Below are positions 18,896-30,161 of a stretch of DNA of 64,000 nucleotides, piece by piece. The notes below the pieces were generated by a model. The model saw nothing but the letters and a program-made list of their open reading frames with translations. It was not told the DNA's origin and made no database searches. Every line of letters begins with the position of its first letter. Positions within the stretch are counted from its first letter, which is position 1. Origin of the DNA: Vreelandella arcis (GTDB lineage Bacteria; Pseudomonadota; Gammaproteobacteria; Pseudomonadales; Halomonadaceae); the NCBI RefSeq assembly GCF_900103865.1, contig NZ_FNII01000002.1, positions 248,001 to 312,000 of the forward strand. The letters run 5' to 3'. The position numbers were made by a program, and so were the translations under genes.

Positions 18896-21800
18896 GTGCC
18901 TCAAGCTAAGCAAACGCTTGCGACCAGTCGCCAAGCGTTAACACATCGCTATCGCCTATGGCTGCTAGGTTGGAGCATATTACGCCTGTTAATTGTGTTT
19001 CCGCTGTGGCTTATAGGGGCGTTAGCGCTGCTATTAGGGGTCGCGCTATCGCCTTGGGGAACCGGCGTGTTGCTATCGCAAGGCCAAGACCGCGGCTGGT
19101 TTAGTGTTGATCAGCACGAAGGTGGTTTGCTTGATGAGTTCCAGCTTACCGGCTTTCAGCTTAGCGCTGCGGGGGCTGAGGTGCATATCGATCACCTCGA
19201 ATTAGCTTGGGCTGATGACTGTGTTTTATCCGGCAAGCTATGCCTGGACACGCTACGCGTTGAGGGGGCTGACATTCGCTTGTCTGGTGGGGGTGCCAAT
19301 GAAGAGCCGCCTGCTGAGTCCGACACATCAGGTACATCAGCCATTAATTTTCCCTTTCCTATCGAATTGCGCGAACTGGTGCTGGACGATGTGACACTGC
19401 ATTTAGCCGATGGCACTCAATTTTCTTGGACGTCGTTTCGCTCATCAATTGAAGCCGGTAGTGAGGGTGTCGCGATTGCCGCCACCCATTGGGAAAACCC
19501 TCGGCTTTATTTGCCCCCCTCAGAGGGAACACGTCTAGCGCCAGCGGAAGACGCCACAGGGTTGAGTGCGGCTGCCATCGACGCCTCCATTGCGGTACAA
19601 AATCCACCAGAAGCATCGCCCAGCGACGCACCCACCAATGACGTATCGGCAGAACGTTCGTCGATTGAACTACCTGAGGTTCGATTGCCGGTGGATATTC
19701 GTCTCGCTACGTTAACGGTCAATGATTTTGCCGTTGCCGGCCGCTTTAACTACCTCATAGACCGATTGAGCCTCGGGATGGAAACCCAGGGCAGTGACGT
19801 TCTCATCGACCACTTTGAGATAGAGTCCGCCGATGCCACGTTTAACCTGGCAGGCAACGTGACGCTACGCGATGACTATCCGTTAGAACTACGCGCTGAA
19901 ACTACGTTGTTCCTCGATGAGCCGTTACCCGCCCTCAACGGCCAAACGGCTACGCTTGAGCTGTCTGGCGCCCTCAGCGATTTGACAGCGAGACTCAACA
20001 CAGAAGGGGCGGTAAACGCAGCGCTGGAAGGCCAGGTTAATGCGCTCGCCCCTGAACTGCCGTTTCAACTGAGTCTGCAAAGCGATCGCGTAACGTGGCC
20101 GCTGCCCACGGCCAGCGCATCGTTTGACGATGCCGCAGAAGCAGAAGCAGAAGCAGAAGCAGAAGCAGAAGCAGAAGCCACTCAGGATGAGGCATTTATC
20201 ATTGATGATATTGACCTTAAAGTCAGCGGCGATATTGACGCCTATGAAGCCCAACTAGGGTTGAAGGCACAAGGCCCGGGCATTCCTGAAACCAACGTAT
20301 CGGTGAGTGGCCAAGGCGATGCTGAGCATTTCAATTGGCAGCCGTTGACGCTTGCGGCAGGCGAAAGTCGGCTAACCAGCCATGGCCGGGTTAATTGGAC
20401 GGCCCCACTAACGGTCGACGCACGCATTGGGCTTGAACAGTTTGACCCGGCATTATTCAGCGGCCAGCTCAATGGTGATATTGACGGCGAACTAGCGTTT
20501 ACCCTACGTCAGCAGGACGCACTATGGCAGATAGACGTTCCGACGTTAACGCTAAGCGGTGTGCTTCGTGACTACCCGTTGCAGCTGGATGCTGCCTTCA
20601 ATGCTAACAGCGACTTACAGGCCAACATCGAGCGTTTTCAATTTAGGCAAGGCGAAAACCGCTTGTCCGCCAGCGGCTCAGTGCAGCCAAATGAACTTTC
20701 TCTGAACGCTGATATTGACCTGCGTGAGCTGCAAACGCTGTCGCCCGATCTCGCTGGCACAATCAGCGGTGAGATCGAGGCCAGAGGTAGCATCGAGCAG
20801 CCACAGCTTCAAGCAACGGTCAACGGCGATACGCTACGTTTTGCGCAAAACCGTGTAGAACAGCTACGCCTAACCGCCAACGTGGACGGCATAGAGGATC
20901 CGCAGTTAGACGTTTCGTTGATGCTGAACGACGTACTCGCCGGTGGTCAATCGCTGGCAACGGCTAGCCTGACGATGCAGGGGCGGGTGTCATCGCATCA
21001 ATTAGATATTAGTGTCGACGGCCAGCCTAACGGAACACTTGAGCGTGCCTTACTGAGCCTGAACGGTGAGTTCGATCAGGCCGCACAGCGTTACCGCGCC
21101 CGGTTGTCGCCACTGGAAATCGATGCCCAAGCAGGTGATATTCGGTTAGAGGATCCGCTTGATATTAGCTACAACTTAGCCAGCGGTGAGGCCCGCCTAA
21201 CGCCGTTTTGTTTACTCCGAGAGCAGGGTGGACGGGTATGTGCCGACCAGCCAATAGTGGCATCACCGGCCCAAGGGGAAGCGGCGCTCAGTGTGCGAGA
21301 TATTCCTATCGAAGCCCTCGAGCCTTGGCTACCTGAAGAGTGGCAGGTTGACGGCGATACTACCGCTGATCTGTCCGGCCAATGGAGTCAAGGTGGCCAA
21401 CGTTGGCAGGCGGACGCCGAGGTGCTAGGGAATCTAACCGTGACGGCGGTGAATGATTATGGTCAACCCGTCGAGTTGCCGCGAATTTCGTTGGATACCC
21501 AGCTAACGGCCAACCAAGCGCAAGCCGATGGCAACGTGTTGCTATCGCTTCAAGAAGCCGGGGACATTGAATTAGCTTTCTCTGTTGCAGACCCGCTCGG
21601 TGCCGGTGAATTATCCGGATCGCTTGAAGCCAATCAGGTATCGTTGACTCCCTATCAGCCCATGCTGGTGGGGTTAGATCAGCTTGCGGGCTACCTTGAT
21701 GGCCGAGTGGAGATTGCCGGTACAACGCGCCAGCCGAACCTTCAAGGTGAGCTTTCATTGCTGGGTATTGAAGTCAGCGGCCCTGACATTCCCGTCGACA

Positions 21801-22978
21801 TACAAGACGGTGAGATCCATATCACCTTCGCTGGCGAAGAAGGCGCTATTGATGGATTTTTGGCGGCTGAGCGCGGTCAGCTTAACATTGACGGTAACGC
21901 TTACTGGCCAAGCGGCGAACCATGGCGAGTGGGCGTTGACCTAAACGGAGTACAGTCACCGATACTCGTTGTGCTACCGCAATTTGGTCGTTTGGAAGCC
22001 GCGCCGGATATCCGCATTCGCGTTACGCCTGAGCGTCTGCAGGTAAGGGGAAACGTTAATATCCCTTGGGCCCGCCTAGAAGTGGGAGACCTGCCACAGT
22101 CTGCCATCTCACCTAGCCCAGACGAGGTGATCATCACCGAGCGTCAAGACAATCAAGCAGAGCGCGCCGCGCGCCGCGCCGCCGAACGTGGCGACGACGA
22201 GCCAAGCGCTGCTGATGAGTTGGCGAGTGGCGGGATGGCACTTGATGTATTGATTACCCTGACGTTGGGCAACGATGTGCTGATTTCTGCGTACGGGTTG
22301 GAATCCGGGCTATCGGGGACCTTAGAAGTTCGCCAGGATAGCGGTTCACTACAACTGTTTGGCGACGTCAACTTGGTCGACGGTCGCTTCCAGGCGTTCG
22401 GACAAGATCTGCTTATTCGCCGCGGTGAGCTATTATTCAGCGGCCCGCCTGGGTTGCCTATTCTCGACTTTGAAGCTATACGTAACCCGGATGTTACCCA
22501 AAATGACGTCATTGCTGGCCTTAGAGTCACCGGTAATGCTCAAACGCCGAATGTTGCGATTTTTTCAGAACCGGCAATGAATGAATCGCGAGCGCTTTCT
22601 TACGTATTGAGAGGCCGCGCACCCGACGATTCAGGCGGGGGTGTTGACAGCGCCATAACAACGGCGCTGATTGGCATGTCGTTGGGCCGTACCGGTGGGG
22701 CGGTAGGCTCTATTGGCGAGGCCTTTGGCATCGACGATTTAGCCCTCGATACCGCAGGTTCCGGGGATGAAAGCCAAGTCGCGTTGAGCGGCCAGTTAAC
22801 CGATGATCTCCGGATTAGTTACGGTGTGGGAATTTTCTCGCCGATTGCGGAACTAACGTTACGCTATACGCTGTGGCGTAACCTCTATCTACAAGCGGTG
22901 TCCGGGGCCAACCAAGCGGTCGATTTGATATATACCTTTAGCCGCTCTGGCAATCCAACTATTTTAGAACAGCAATGA
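18896..22978 (+). CDS. tamB: Translocation and assembly module inner-membrane protein TamB
   Basis: A 1,360-residue AsmA-like protein. An N-terminal signal anchor ([21 protein letters not shown], about 33-55) is followed by a very long beta-taco periplasmic domain and the conserved C-terminal DUF490/TamB domain (residues about 1,000-1,360), which ends in [29 protein letters not shown]. It spans the periplasm and partners TamA, whose stop is 9 bases upstream. The GTG start has TAGGAGAG in front. An in-frame (GCAGAA)7 repeat encodes (Ala-Glu)7 near residue 415. Confidence 0.95.
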   Translation: MPQAKQTLATSRQALTHRYRLWLLGWSILRLLIVFPLWLIGALALLLGVALSPWGTGVLLSQGQDRGWFSVDQHEGGLLDEFQLTGFQLSAAGAEVHIDHLELAWADDCVLSGKLCLDTLRVEGADIRLSGGGANEEPPAESDTSGTSAINFPFPIELRELVLDDVTLHLADGTQFSWTSFRSSIEAGSEGVAIAATHWENPRLYLPPSEGTRLAPAEDATGLSAAAIDASIAVQNPPEASPSDAPTNDVSAERSSIELPEVRLPVDIRLATLTVNDFAVAGRFNYLIDRLSLGMETQGSDVLIDHFEIESADATFNLAGNVTLRDDYPLELRAETTLFLDEPLPALNGQTATLELSGALSDLTARLNTEGAVNAALEGQVNALAPELPFQLSLQSDRVTWPLPTASASFDDAAEAEAEAEAEAEAEATQDEAFIIDDIDLKVSGDIDAYEAQLGLKAQGPGIPETNVSVSGQGDAEHFNWQPLTLAAGESRLTSHGRVNWTAPLTVDARIGLEQFDPALFSGQLNGDIDGELAFTLRQQDALWQIDVPTLTLSGVLRDYPLQLDAAFNANSDLQANIERFQFRQGENRLSASGSVQPNELSLNADIDLRELQTLSPDLAGTISGEIEARGSIEQPQLQATVNGDTLRFAQNRVEQLRLTANVDGIEDPQLDVSLMLNDVLAGGQSLATASLTMQGRVSSHQLDISVDGQPNGTLERALLSLNGEFDQAAQRYRARLSPLEIDAQAGDIRLEDPLDISYNLASGEARLTPFCLLREQGGRVCADQPIVASPAQGEAALSVRDIPIEALEPWLPEEWQVDGDTTADLSGQWSQGGQRWQADAEVLGNLTVTAVNDYGQPVELPRISLDTQLTANQAQADGNVLLSLQEAGDIELAFSVADPLGAGELSGSLEANQVSLTPYQPMLVGLDQLAGYLDGRVEIAGTTRQPNLQGELSLLGIEVSGPDIPVDIQDGEIHITFAGEEGAIDGFLAAERGQLNIDGNAYWPSGEPWRVGVDLNGVQSPILVVLPQFGRLEAAPDIRIRVTPERLQVRGNVNIPWARLEVGDLPQSAISPSPDEVIITERQDNQAERAARRAAERGDDEPSAADELASGGMALDVLITLTLGNDVLISAYGLESGLSGTLEVRQDSGSLQLFGDVNLVDGRFQAFGQDLLIRRGELLFSGPPGLPILDFEAIRNPDVTQNDVIAGLRVTGNAQTPNVAIFSEPAMNESRALSYVLRGRAPDDSGGGVDSAITTALIGMSLGRTGGAVGSIGEAFGIDDLALDTAGSGDESQVALSGQLTDDLRISYGVGIFSPIAELTLRYTLWRNLYLQAVSGANQAVDLIYTFSRSGNPTILEQQ
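20135..20176 (+). repeat. (GCAGAA)7 hexanucleotide repeat inside tamB
   Basis: Seven perfect tandem copies of the hexamer GCAGAA encode seven Ala-Glu pairs in the periplasmic part of TamB. Because the unit is six bases, copy-number change would alter protein length by two residues per unit without shifting the frame. Confidence 0.97.
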
Positions 22979-22988
22979 GGTAAGCACT

Positions 22989-23627
22989 ATGCATCTGTTT
23001 GAGCGTAATGAGGCCACCCGCCAGGCCGATACTGCCTTACCTGGCCGTCAGGCGCCCATTGCCACCAGTGAGCACCATGCGGTTAACGGGCATCCACTGC
23101 ATCCGCCTTTTCCGCCCGGCTCTGAAGAGCTCGTGGTAGGTATGGGCTGCTTTTGGGGAGTGGAACGACTATTTTGGGATCTGCCGGGCGTCTATGTGAC
23201 GGCGGCAGGTTATGCTGGCGGCGAAACGCCCAACCCGACCTATGAAGAGACCTGTACAGGGCGAACCGGCCATACCGAGGCAGTGCGGATCATTTATCAG
23301 CCAAACCAAGTTTCACTGGTCACGCTACTGAACATTTTTTGGGAACAGCACGACCCTACGCAAAAAGACCGCCAGGGCAACGACATTGGTTCCCAATATC
23401 GTTCGGCAATTTACACCACAACAGACGAGCAATATGATGCCGCTATCAGTAGTGCCAAGGCATTTCAAGAGGCGCTTCATAACGCAGGAAAAGGCGACAT
23501 TACGACTGAAATCAAGCCATTAGACGCTTTTTATTATGCTGAGGCATATCATCAGCAATACTTGTATAAAAACCCTAATGGCTACTGCGGCATTAAAGGC
23601 ACAGGGGTCAGCTGCCCGATTGGATAA
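22989..23627 (+). CDS. msrA: Peptide-methionine (S)-S-oxide reductase MsrA
   Basis: A 212-residue enzyme that reduces methionine-S-sulfoxide in proteins. The catalytic Cys54 lies in [14 protein letters not shown], and [21 protein letters not shown] is the substrate-site region. The C-terminal [14 protein letters not shown] contains the recycling Cys residues. It is the long (about 210 residue) MsrA form with an N-terminal extension before the catalytic core, as in E. coli. It starts 10 bases after tamB. Confidence 0.97.
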   Translation: MHLFERNEATRQADTALPGRQAPIATSEHHAVNGHPLHPPFPPGSEELVVGMGCFWGVERLFWDLPGVYVTAAGYAGGETPNPTYEETCTGRTGHTEAVRIIYQPNQVSLVTLLNIFWEQHDPTQKDRQGNDIGSQYRSAIYTTTDEQYDAAISSAKAFQEALHNAGKGDITTEIKPLDAFYYAEAYHQQYLYKNPNGYCGIKGTGVSCPIG

Positions 23628-23640
23628 CACGCACTGATAG

Positions 23641-23680
23641 ACCGCCCGCTGGCACAAAGTGCTGCGGGCGGTGTTGGTTT
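23641..23680 (+). terminator. Rho-independent-like terminator after msrA
   Basis: ACCGCCCGC pairs with GCGGGCGGT, with a second inner GCAC/GTGC stem, followed by GTTGGTTT. The U-tract is imperfect. It lies between the convergent msrA and can genes. Confidence 0.7.
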
Positions 23681-24326
23681 AGTCGCTGGGTTGAAGCCGA
23701 TCGATGCGGTACAAGGTTTCGACTTGATCAAGGCCTTCAATGGTGCAATTTAAATCCTTGACGCGTCCATCGCTCAAGCCATATACCCAACCGTGCACAG
23801 AGATCTGCTGCCCACGTTGCCAGGCACGCTGGAGGATTTTGGTACGGCAAAGGTTGTTAACCTGTGCTTTAACATTTAACTCACACATGCGGTCGATTTG
23901 CTCGTCAACCGGTAGATGCTCAAGCGAAGCACGGTGGTGGTTGTACTGCTCACGCACAGAGTGCAGCCAATAATCGACAACACCGCATTCGCCGCCGGTG
24001 ACTGCGGCTCTTATGCCACCGCAGCCGTAATGCCCCACAATCATGATATGACTAACTTTGAGCACGTCCACAGCGAATTGCACCACTGACAGCGCATTCA
24101 TGTCGGTGTGATGGAGTAAGTTCGCGACGTTACGGTGGACAAACACCTCGCCAGGCGGTAGCGCGATGATTTGATTGGCGGGAACACGGCTGTCAGAACA
24201 ACCAATCCAAAGGTAGTCAGGATTCTGTTGCTGCGATAGTCGTTTAAAATAATCAGGGTCTTCGTCGCACATGCGTTCTGCCCATGCGCGGTTATTCTCT
24301 AATAAAGTCTCAATAGGGTCGGACAT
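23679..24326 (-). CDS. can: Beta-class carbonic anhydrase
   Basis: A 215-residue zinc enzyme that interconverts CO2 and bicarbonate. The zinc ligands and catalytic dyad lie in WIGCSDSRVPANQI (Cys, Asp, Arg) and IMIVGHYGCGGI (His, Cys), separated by EVFVHRNVANLL, as in E. coli Can. The frame opens four codons further upstream. I chose ATG at 24326 because GGGAG lies 5 bases before it and would be inside the coding region otherwise. Confidence 0.95.
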   Translation of the reverse strand: MSDPIETLLENNRAWAERMCDEDPDYFKRLSQQQNPDYLWIGCSDSRVPANQIIALPPGEVFVHRNVANLLHHTDMNALSVVQFAVDVLKVSHIMIVGHYGCGGIRAAVTGGECGVVDYWLHSVREQYNHHRASLEHLPVDEQIDRMCELNVKAQVNNLCRTKILQRAWQRGQQISVHGWVYGLSDGRVKDLNCTIEGLDQVETLYRIDRLQPSD

Positions 24327-24335
24327 TGGGTCTCC

Positions 24336-24365
24336 CATTACATACGTTGCCCATCATTACATACG
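24336..24365. repeat. 11-bp direct repeat in the can upstream region
   Basis: CATTACATACG occurs twice (24336-24346 and 24355-24365), with 19 bases between starts, about two helical turns. It lies just upstream of the can start, a position compatible with a regulator binding in tandem. No binding protein is evident from the sequence. Confidence 0.6.
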
Positions 24366-24477
24366 GCATGTTCGTCGTTACAACATAACAGCCAGCACAT
24401 CCACTAGTAGGAGGAGGTTTTAACCTTCTCGTGTCATCTGGTCAATACGTTGAGTGTTGACGGTATAGGAGTTTGAA

Positions 24478-25857
24478 ATGTCAGAGGTTGAAGATTACGA
24501 CTACGACTTATTGGTGATTGGTGCCGGGTCCGGCGGGGTAAGGGCTGCACGCATGGCCGCGGCCACCGGGGCCAGCGTCGCGATTGTAGAAGACCGCTAC
24601 CTGGGTGGCACCTGTGTCAACGTGGGCTGCGTCCCCAAAAAACTTTATGCTTACGCGGCTCACTTCCACAGCGCATTCGAGGATGCAATCGGTTTTGGTT
24701 GGCAACTGCCCGGCGCCGCTGGCTTCGACTGGGCTACGTTAAGAGATAACAAAACCAGCGAAATTAAACGGCTTAATGGAATTTATCAGCGCTTGCTCGA
24801 GAACGCCGGGGTGAACCTCTACACCGGACGAGCAGAACTGGTGGGAGCCCACTCAGTCGTCATCCGAAATGCCCAGGGCGATGAGCAAAATGTCTCTGCG
24901 CAGCGGGTACTACTCGCCACTGGCGGCTGGCCCTGGGTGCCAACCTTCCCCGGCAGTGAGTATGCGCTGACCTCTAATCAAATTTTTGATCTTGAACGCT
25001 TGCCCGAACGTTTTTTAGTGCTAGGGGGTGGCTATATTGCCGTGGAATTCGCCAGCATTTTTAACGGCCTGGGCAGCGAAGCGCACTTAATCTACCGTGG
25101 CGAACTATTTCTCAAAGGGTTTGATAACGAAGTCCGGGAATTTACGCGTCAGGAAATGTCACGCCAAGGCGTCCAGTTGCACTTTAATACCAATATTGAG
25201 GCGATCGAAAAAACACCATCAGGCTACCAAGTGACATTGACCAATGGCGATCAAATGGAAGTGGATGCTGTTCTTGCTGCCACGGGGCGGCGTGCCAATG
25301 TAACCGGCTTGGGATTAGCGTCGGTGGGGCTTTCACTAGATGAAAACGACAAATTGCCGGTCAATGAGCATTTTGAAACCGAGGTTCCCTCGATTCTGGC
25401 GCTCGGGGATTTAATTGACACGCCCGAGCTGACACCGGTTGCCATTGCTGAGGCCATGCAGTTAGTCGATGTCCATTTTGCAGCGGCTTCGCCCGAACCA
25501 CTGGATTACACACGCGTGCCTACCGCGGTTTTCTGTCACCCCAATATTGGGACGGTAGGGCTTTCTGAAGAGGCCGCGCGAGCGAAATTCGGTCGTATCC
25601 GTGTATATCGGACTGACTTTCGAGCCATGAAGCACACCTTGTCAGGCAGCCAAGAGCGTACCTTGATGAAATTAGTGGTGGATGACGCAAGCGATGTCGT
25701 GGTCGGTGCGCATATGGTCGGTGATGATGCAGGCGAGGTGATTCAGGGAATCGCTATTGCGGTGCGCGCGGGATTAACCAAGGCAGACTTTGATAGAACG
25801 GTGGGCATTCACCCCACTGGCGCAGAAGAGTTCGTCACGCTGCGCACGCCCAATTAA
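24478..25857 (+). CDS. gor: Glutathione-disulfide reductase
   Basis: A 459-residue FAD/NADPH flavoprotein disulfide reductase. The FAD motif IGAGSGGVRAARMA, the redox pair Cys46/Cys51 in GGTCVNVGCVPKKL, the NADPH motif VLGGGYIAVEFASI and the C-terminal catalytic His in GIHPTGAEEFV are present. The SGG-x-R variant of the FAD loop and a conserved Arg/Tyr context (LIYRGELFLKGFD) favour glutathione reductase over lipoamide or mercury reductases. AGGAG lies upstream of the ATG. Confidence 0.94.
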   Translation: MSEVEDYDYDLLVIGAGSGGVRAARMAAATGASVAIVEDRYLGGTCVNVGCVPKKLYAYAAHFHSAFEDAIGFGWQLPGAAGFDWATLRDNKTSEIKRLNGIYQRLLENAGVNLYTGRAELVGAHSVVIRNAQGDEQNVSAQRVLLATGGWPWVPTFPGSEYALTSNQIFDLERLPERFLVLGGGYIAVEFASIFNGLGSEAHLIYRGELFLKGFDNEVREFTRQEMSRQGVQLHFNTNIEAIEKTPSGYQVTLTNGDQMEVDAVLAATGRRANVTGLGLASVGLSLDENDKLPVNEHFETEVPSILALGDLIDTPELTPVAIAEAMQLVDVHFAAASPEPLDYTRVPTAVFCHPNIGTVGLSEEAARAKFGRIRVYRTDFRAMKHTLSGSQERTLMKLVVDDASDVVVGAHMVGDDAGEVIQGIAIAVRAGLTKADFDRTVGIHPTGAEEFVTLRTPN

Positions 25858-25873
25858 TGCTGAAAAGCTCAAA

Positions 25874-25902
25874 GGCGGGTGGCTGCTGGGCAGCCACCCG
25901 CC
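25874..25902 (+). terminator. Strong hairpin after gor
   Basis: A perfect 13-bp GC-rich inverted repeat (25874-25886 with 25890-25902, 3-base loop) follows gor by 16 bases. Only TTGGG follows, so it may work as a weak or Rho-assisted terminator, or as an mRNA-protecting hairpin. Confidence 0.65.
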
Positions 25903-26001
25903 TTGGGCTAAACTAGCAGCATAGCGAGCGCACCGGTTCTGCAGAGCAGACATATAGACGATGTATAATAAATATTTATCGAAACAGGAGGGTTGAATAA
26001 C

Positions 26002-26067
26002 ATGCTTTTTGAATTGGTCATAATCAGCTGTTATAGTGATGTTCAAAATCGCAACAGCGAAGCATAA
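26002..26067 (+). CDS. Possible 21-codon leader ORF upstream of ectA
   Basis: A short frame reads MLFELVIISCYSDVQNRNSEA and stops two bases before the ectA ATG. It has a far better ribosome binding site (AGGAGGG at 25986-25992, 9 bases before the ATG) than ectA itself. If transcribed from an upstream promoter, ribosomes ending at 26067 could re-initiate at ectA. It would be absent from transcripts begun at the 26032-26037 promoter. It may be chance; it is listed because the signal and stop-start arrangement are unusually good. Confidence 0.4.
   Translation: MLFELVIISCYSDVQNRNSEA
26009..26037 (+). promoter_or_regulatory. Sigma70-type promoter for ectABC
   Basis: TTGAAT (26009-26014) and TATAGT (26032-26037) are separated by exactly 17 bases, giving an expected transcript start near 26044 and a leader of about 26 bases before ectA. 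A second possible -10 (TATAAT, 25964-25969) lies upstream without a clear -35, which could be a stress-sigma promoter. Osmotic control is expected for ect operons but not provable here. Confidence 0.6.
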
Positions 26068-26069
26068 CC

Positions 26070-27990
<1,921 letters not shown>

Positions 27991-28026
27991 CAAGATTTCT
28001 GTTATCGCGCTAGGATGTAATGATGG

Positions 28027-28045
28027 GCGGCCTAACGTGGGCCGC
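28027..28045 (+). other. Hairpin between ectB and ectC
   Basis: GCGGCCTA pairs with TGGGCCGC across a 3-base loop (one G-T pair), just upstream of the ectC ribosome binding site. There is no U-tract, so it is unlikely to be a terminator. It could set mRNA processing or stability and thereby the EctB:EctC ratio. Confidence 0.45.
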
Positions 28046-28063
28046 TGCTAAAGGAGTTTGAAT

Positions 28064-28456
28064 ATGATCGTTCGTAACCTTGAAGAAGCACGCAAATCAG
28101 ATCGTTTGGTGGCAGCAGAAAACGGCAATTGGGACAGCACCCGCTTGGTGTTGGCTAATGATGGTGGAAACTTCTCATTCCACATCACTCGCATCTTTGA
28201 AGGCACCGAGACCCATATTCATTACAAGCATCACTATGAATCCGTGTTCTGCATTGAAGGTGAAGGCGAGGTGGAAACCCTGGCAGATGGCAAAATCTGG
28301 CCCATCAAGCCCGGCGACATCTACATTCTTGACCAGCATGACGAACACTTGCTGCGTGCCCATAAAACCATGCATTTAGCGTGTGTGTTCACGCCGCCAA
28401 TCACAGGTAACGAAGTGCACCGTGAAGATGGTTCGTATGCGCCAGCTGACGATTGA
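28064..28456 (+). CDS. ectC: L-ectoine synthase
   Basis: A 130-residue cupin that cyclises N-gamma-acetyldiaminobutyrate to ectoine. The start [14 protein letters not shown], the cupin metal-site region [22 protein letters not shown] and the second motif [14 protein letters not shown] match the family. AAGGAG precedes the ATG at 28064. No ectoine hydroxylase (ectD) or dedicated aspartokinase follows, so hydroxyectoine genes, if any, lie elsewhere. Confidence 0.98.
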   Translation: MIVRNLEEARKSDRLVAAENGNWDSTRLVLANDGGNFSFHITRIFEGTETHIHYKHHYESVFCIEGEGEVETLADGKIWPIKPGDIYILDQHDEHLLRAHKTMHLACVFTPPITGNEVHREDGSYAPADD

Positions 28457-28479
28457 AGCCATCTAGCTCATTAGTCCGC

Positions 28480-28516
28480 AAACAGCCTGCTGATTTAGCA
28501 GGCTGTTTTGGTTTTT
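28480..28516 (+). terminator. Rho-independent terminator after ectC
   Basis: AAACAGCCTGCT pairs with AGCAGGCTGTTT around a 5-base loop and is followed by TTGGTTTTT. It ends the ectABC transcript 23 bases after the ectC stop. Confidence 0.92.
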
Positions 28517-28536
28517 GAAGGCGTTACCTCCGCTGA

Positions 28537-29076
28537 TTACCGATCAACTTGCTCAAAAACCAAGGTGATTTCACCCAGGGTTAAGCCAAATTTTTGCATG
28601 GCGGTACGATTTATCAAGCGACCATCTGACTGCAGATACATCCAATCATTCATGGTAAAGCCAATCGTTCTGTCGCCAATATCAATATCCAATGGATAGT
28701 TCATGTGAAAGGCGTGTCCATATTGATGCGCCTCAACGGAGCCTTCAACGTCGTTGGCGGATCCAATCCAATGGTGTTCATCGACGCGTTCAAATCGCCA
28801 CACACGGCGATCCGTCTCACCGTCGGCAAACACAAAGTCTTCGTCTAGGATGAGGGTGTCATCATCAACGCGACCTTCAATGGTGACGGTAAACCGACGC
28901 TGCACCTCACCACTGTAATCCTGAACCATTCCCCAGGCACGGGTAGTGCCGGTGAAGTACTCAGCGATATCCAAGCGCGGCTCAGTGCCTGCATAATCTT
29001 CAACGTCGACACTGGAGCAAGCCGTCAGAAAAAAAGCAAGAAGGGCGAAGATGATAGCATGACCGGGTATTTTCAT
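28537..29076 (-). CDS. DUF3833 family lipoprotein
   Basis: A 179-residue predicted lipoprotein: the signal peptide MKIPGHAIIFALLAFFLTAC has a lipobox Cys at 20. The mature part contains EYFTGTTRAWGMVQDYSGEVQRRF and MNDWMYLQSDGRLINRTAMQKFG, the recognisable conserved segments of DUF3833. The family is thought to adopt a lipocalin-like barrel, but no function is known. It is convergent with ectC and divergent from the protease lipoprotein cluster. Confidence 0.9.
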   Translation of the reverse strand: MKIPGHAIIFALLAFFLTACSSVDVEDYAGTEPRLDIAEYFTGTTRAWGMVQDYSGEVQRRFTVTIEGRVDDDTLILDEDFVFADGETDRRVWRFERVDEHHWIGSANDVEGSVEAHQYGHAFHMNYPLDIDIGDRTIGFTMNDWMYLQSDGRLINRTAMQKFGLTLGEITLVFEQVDR

Positions 29077-29107
29077 TATGCCTGTCCTATATGGCTTCGT
29101 TAATTGG

Positions 29108-29185
29108 TATAATCATTGTCTAGTTTATAGAGGAGATTTGCCCAATGCCAATAGGATTAGATGAGTTCGCATAATATATATTATG
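29108..29185 (+). promoter_or_regulatory. Upstream region of the protease/ATP-grasp cluster: -10 box, orphan ribosome binding site and 16-bp palindrome
   Basis: The gap holds a TATAAT (29108-29113), then AGGAG (29131-29135) placed 9 bases before a nine-codon mini-ORF (29145-29174). Overlapping its end is the perfect 16-bp palindrome CATAATATATATTATG (29170-29185). The palindrome is a good operator candidate. The mini-ORF could be a leader or the remnant of an old start. No -35 box is clear. Confidence 0.4.
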
Positions 29186-29205
29186 TTAAATATGCTAACC
29201 TGGAC

Positions 29206-29313
29206 ATGAAAATACCATGCGGTGTTGGACATTGGGTCTTACTACTCCTTATCATTCTTCCTCTTATTGTCTATGGATGTTCCTCATTATGCGCCCAGGT
29301 GTTGTATGGCTAA
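29206..29313 (+). CDS. Possible 35-residue lipoprotein-like small ORF
   Basis: Starting at ATG 29206, this short frame encodes a Lys near the start, a strongly hydrophobic core (VLLLLIILPLIVY) and a lipobox-like GC-SS, and stops after about ten further residues. It overlaps the start of the next gene in another frame. Entericidin-like micro-lipoproteins have this build, but the ribosome binding site is poor and a Tyr at lipobox position -2 is unusual. It may also be the relic of a longer lipoprotein gene or chance. Confidence 0.25.
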   Translation: MKIPCGVGHWVLLLLIILPLIVYGCSSLCAQVLYG

Positions 29314-30125
29314 TAATTGGTTTGGCTTTCTTGGTGACTGGCTGTGCCATGCAAAAGCCCGCCTCGAACGAGCCCCCTCCTGTTAACGAAGCTGCTTTTA
29401 ATCTTCGTATGGACGAATTGCAAACTCAATTATCCCAACAGTGCGGCGAAACCGCGTCATTACAGCAGCGACAGCTGGAGCAACAACGGGTTTTTACCGC
29501 CGATGTACGTGAAGTCGGTAGTCTTTTGCGCTCGTTACGAAGCGATGTCCAGCAGCTAAGCACCCGCAACGAAGAGCCGGTGATTGTCCGTGAGGAATGC
29601 GATCTCGAAGATAACCTTGAAGGTAAAACACTCCTCGGCCGCAATGAATGGGTGGGCTTACCCAGCGTTGGCACTTATCTGCAAGCCCGCATCGACTCAG
29701 GCGCGAACACATCCTCACTCTCGGCTAGCGACATTACGCCTTTTGAACGCGACGGCGAAGACTGGGTTCGGTTTAAGTTGGCGCTAAACGATGATGATGT
29801 CGTGATCGACGCCGTACGGGACGAATGGATAGAAGCCCCTGTTGAGCGCCGCGTACGCATTGTTCAAGCATCGGGCGACGATTCTCGCCCGGTTATCTCC
29901 CTGCCGATGACCCTAGGGCCGCTACGGGAAAACGTCGAATTCACCCTTAACAACCGTAGCCACCTGGAATACCCCGTTCTGCTGGGACGGCGGTTTATGC
30001 TGGATATTGCCGTTATAGATGTGGCTGAAACCTACCGCTTCGACCGGCCTGAATTTCCAGGTGGCGAACCTGCCGACCAGGCCGCTGAGGATGAAGCAGC
30101 CGACGCGGACGACACTGAAGAATAA
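29289..30125 (+). CDS. RimB-like retropepsin-type zinc protease, lipoprotein
   Basis: A 278-residue predicted lipoprotein (MRPGVVWLIIGLAFLVTGC, lipobox Cys19), with a heptad-like helical stretch (about 36-95) and a C-terminal domain of the 'ATP-dependent zinc protease' family (PF05618). That domain contains GRNEWVGLPSVG, the aspartyl-protease-like RIDSGANTSSL (Asp near 136) and YPVLLGRRFMLDIAVID. Acidic residues crowd the C-terminus. It heads a three-gene set with a dead-transglutaminase membrane protein and an ATP-grasp ligase. The start is uncertain; the frame is open to 29217, but the lipoprotein signal favours 29289. Confidence 0.85.
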   Translation: MRPGVVWLIIGLAFLVTGCAMQKPASNEPPPVNEAAFNLRMDELQTQLSQQCGETASLQQRQLEQQRVFTADVREVGSLLRSLRSDVQQLSTRNEEPVIVREECDLEDNLEGKTLLGRNEWVGLPSVGTYLQARIDSGANTSSLSASDITPFERDGEDWVRFKLALNDDDVVIDAVRDEWIEAPVERRVRIVQASGDDSRPVISLPMTLGPLRENVEFTLNNRSHLEYPVLLGRRFMLDIAVIDVAETYRFDRPEFPGGEPADQAAEDEAADADDTEE

Positions 30126-30161
30126 CGACGGCTTGCGCTGTCATTGTAGAAAGGAATCTTG

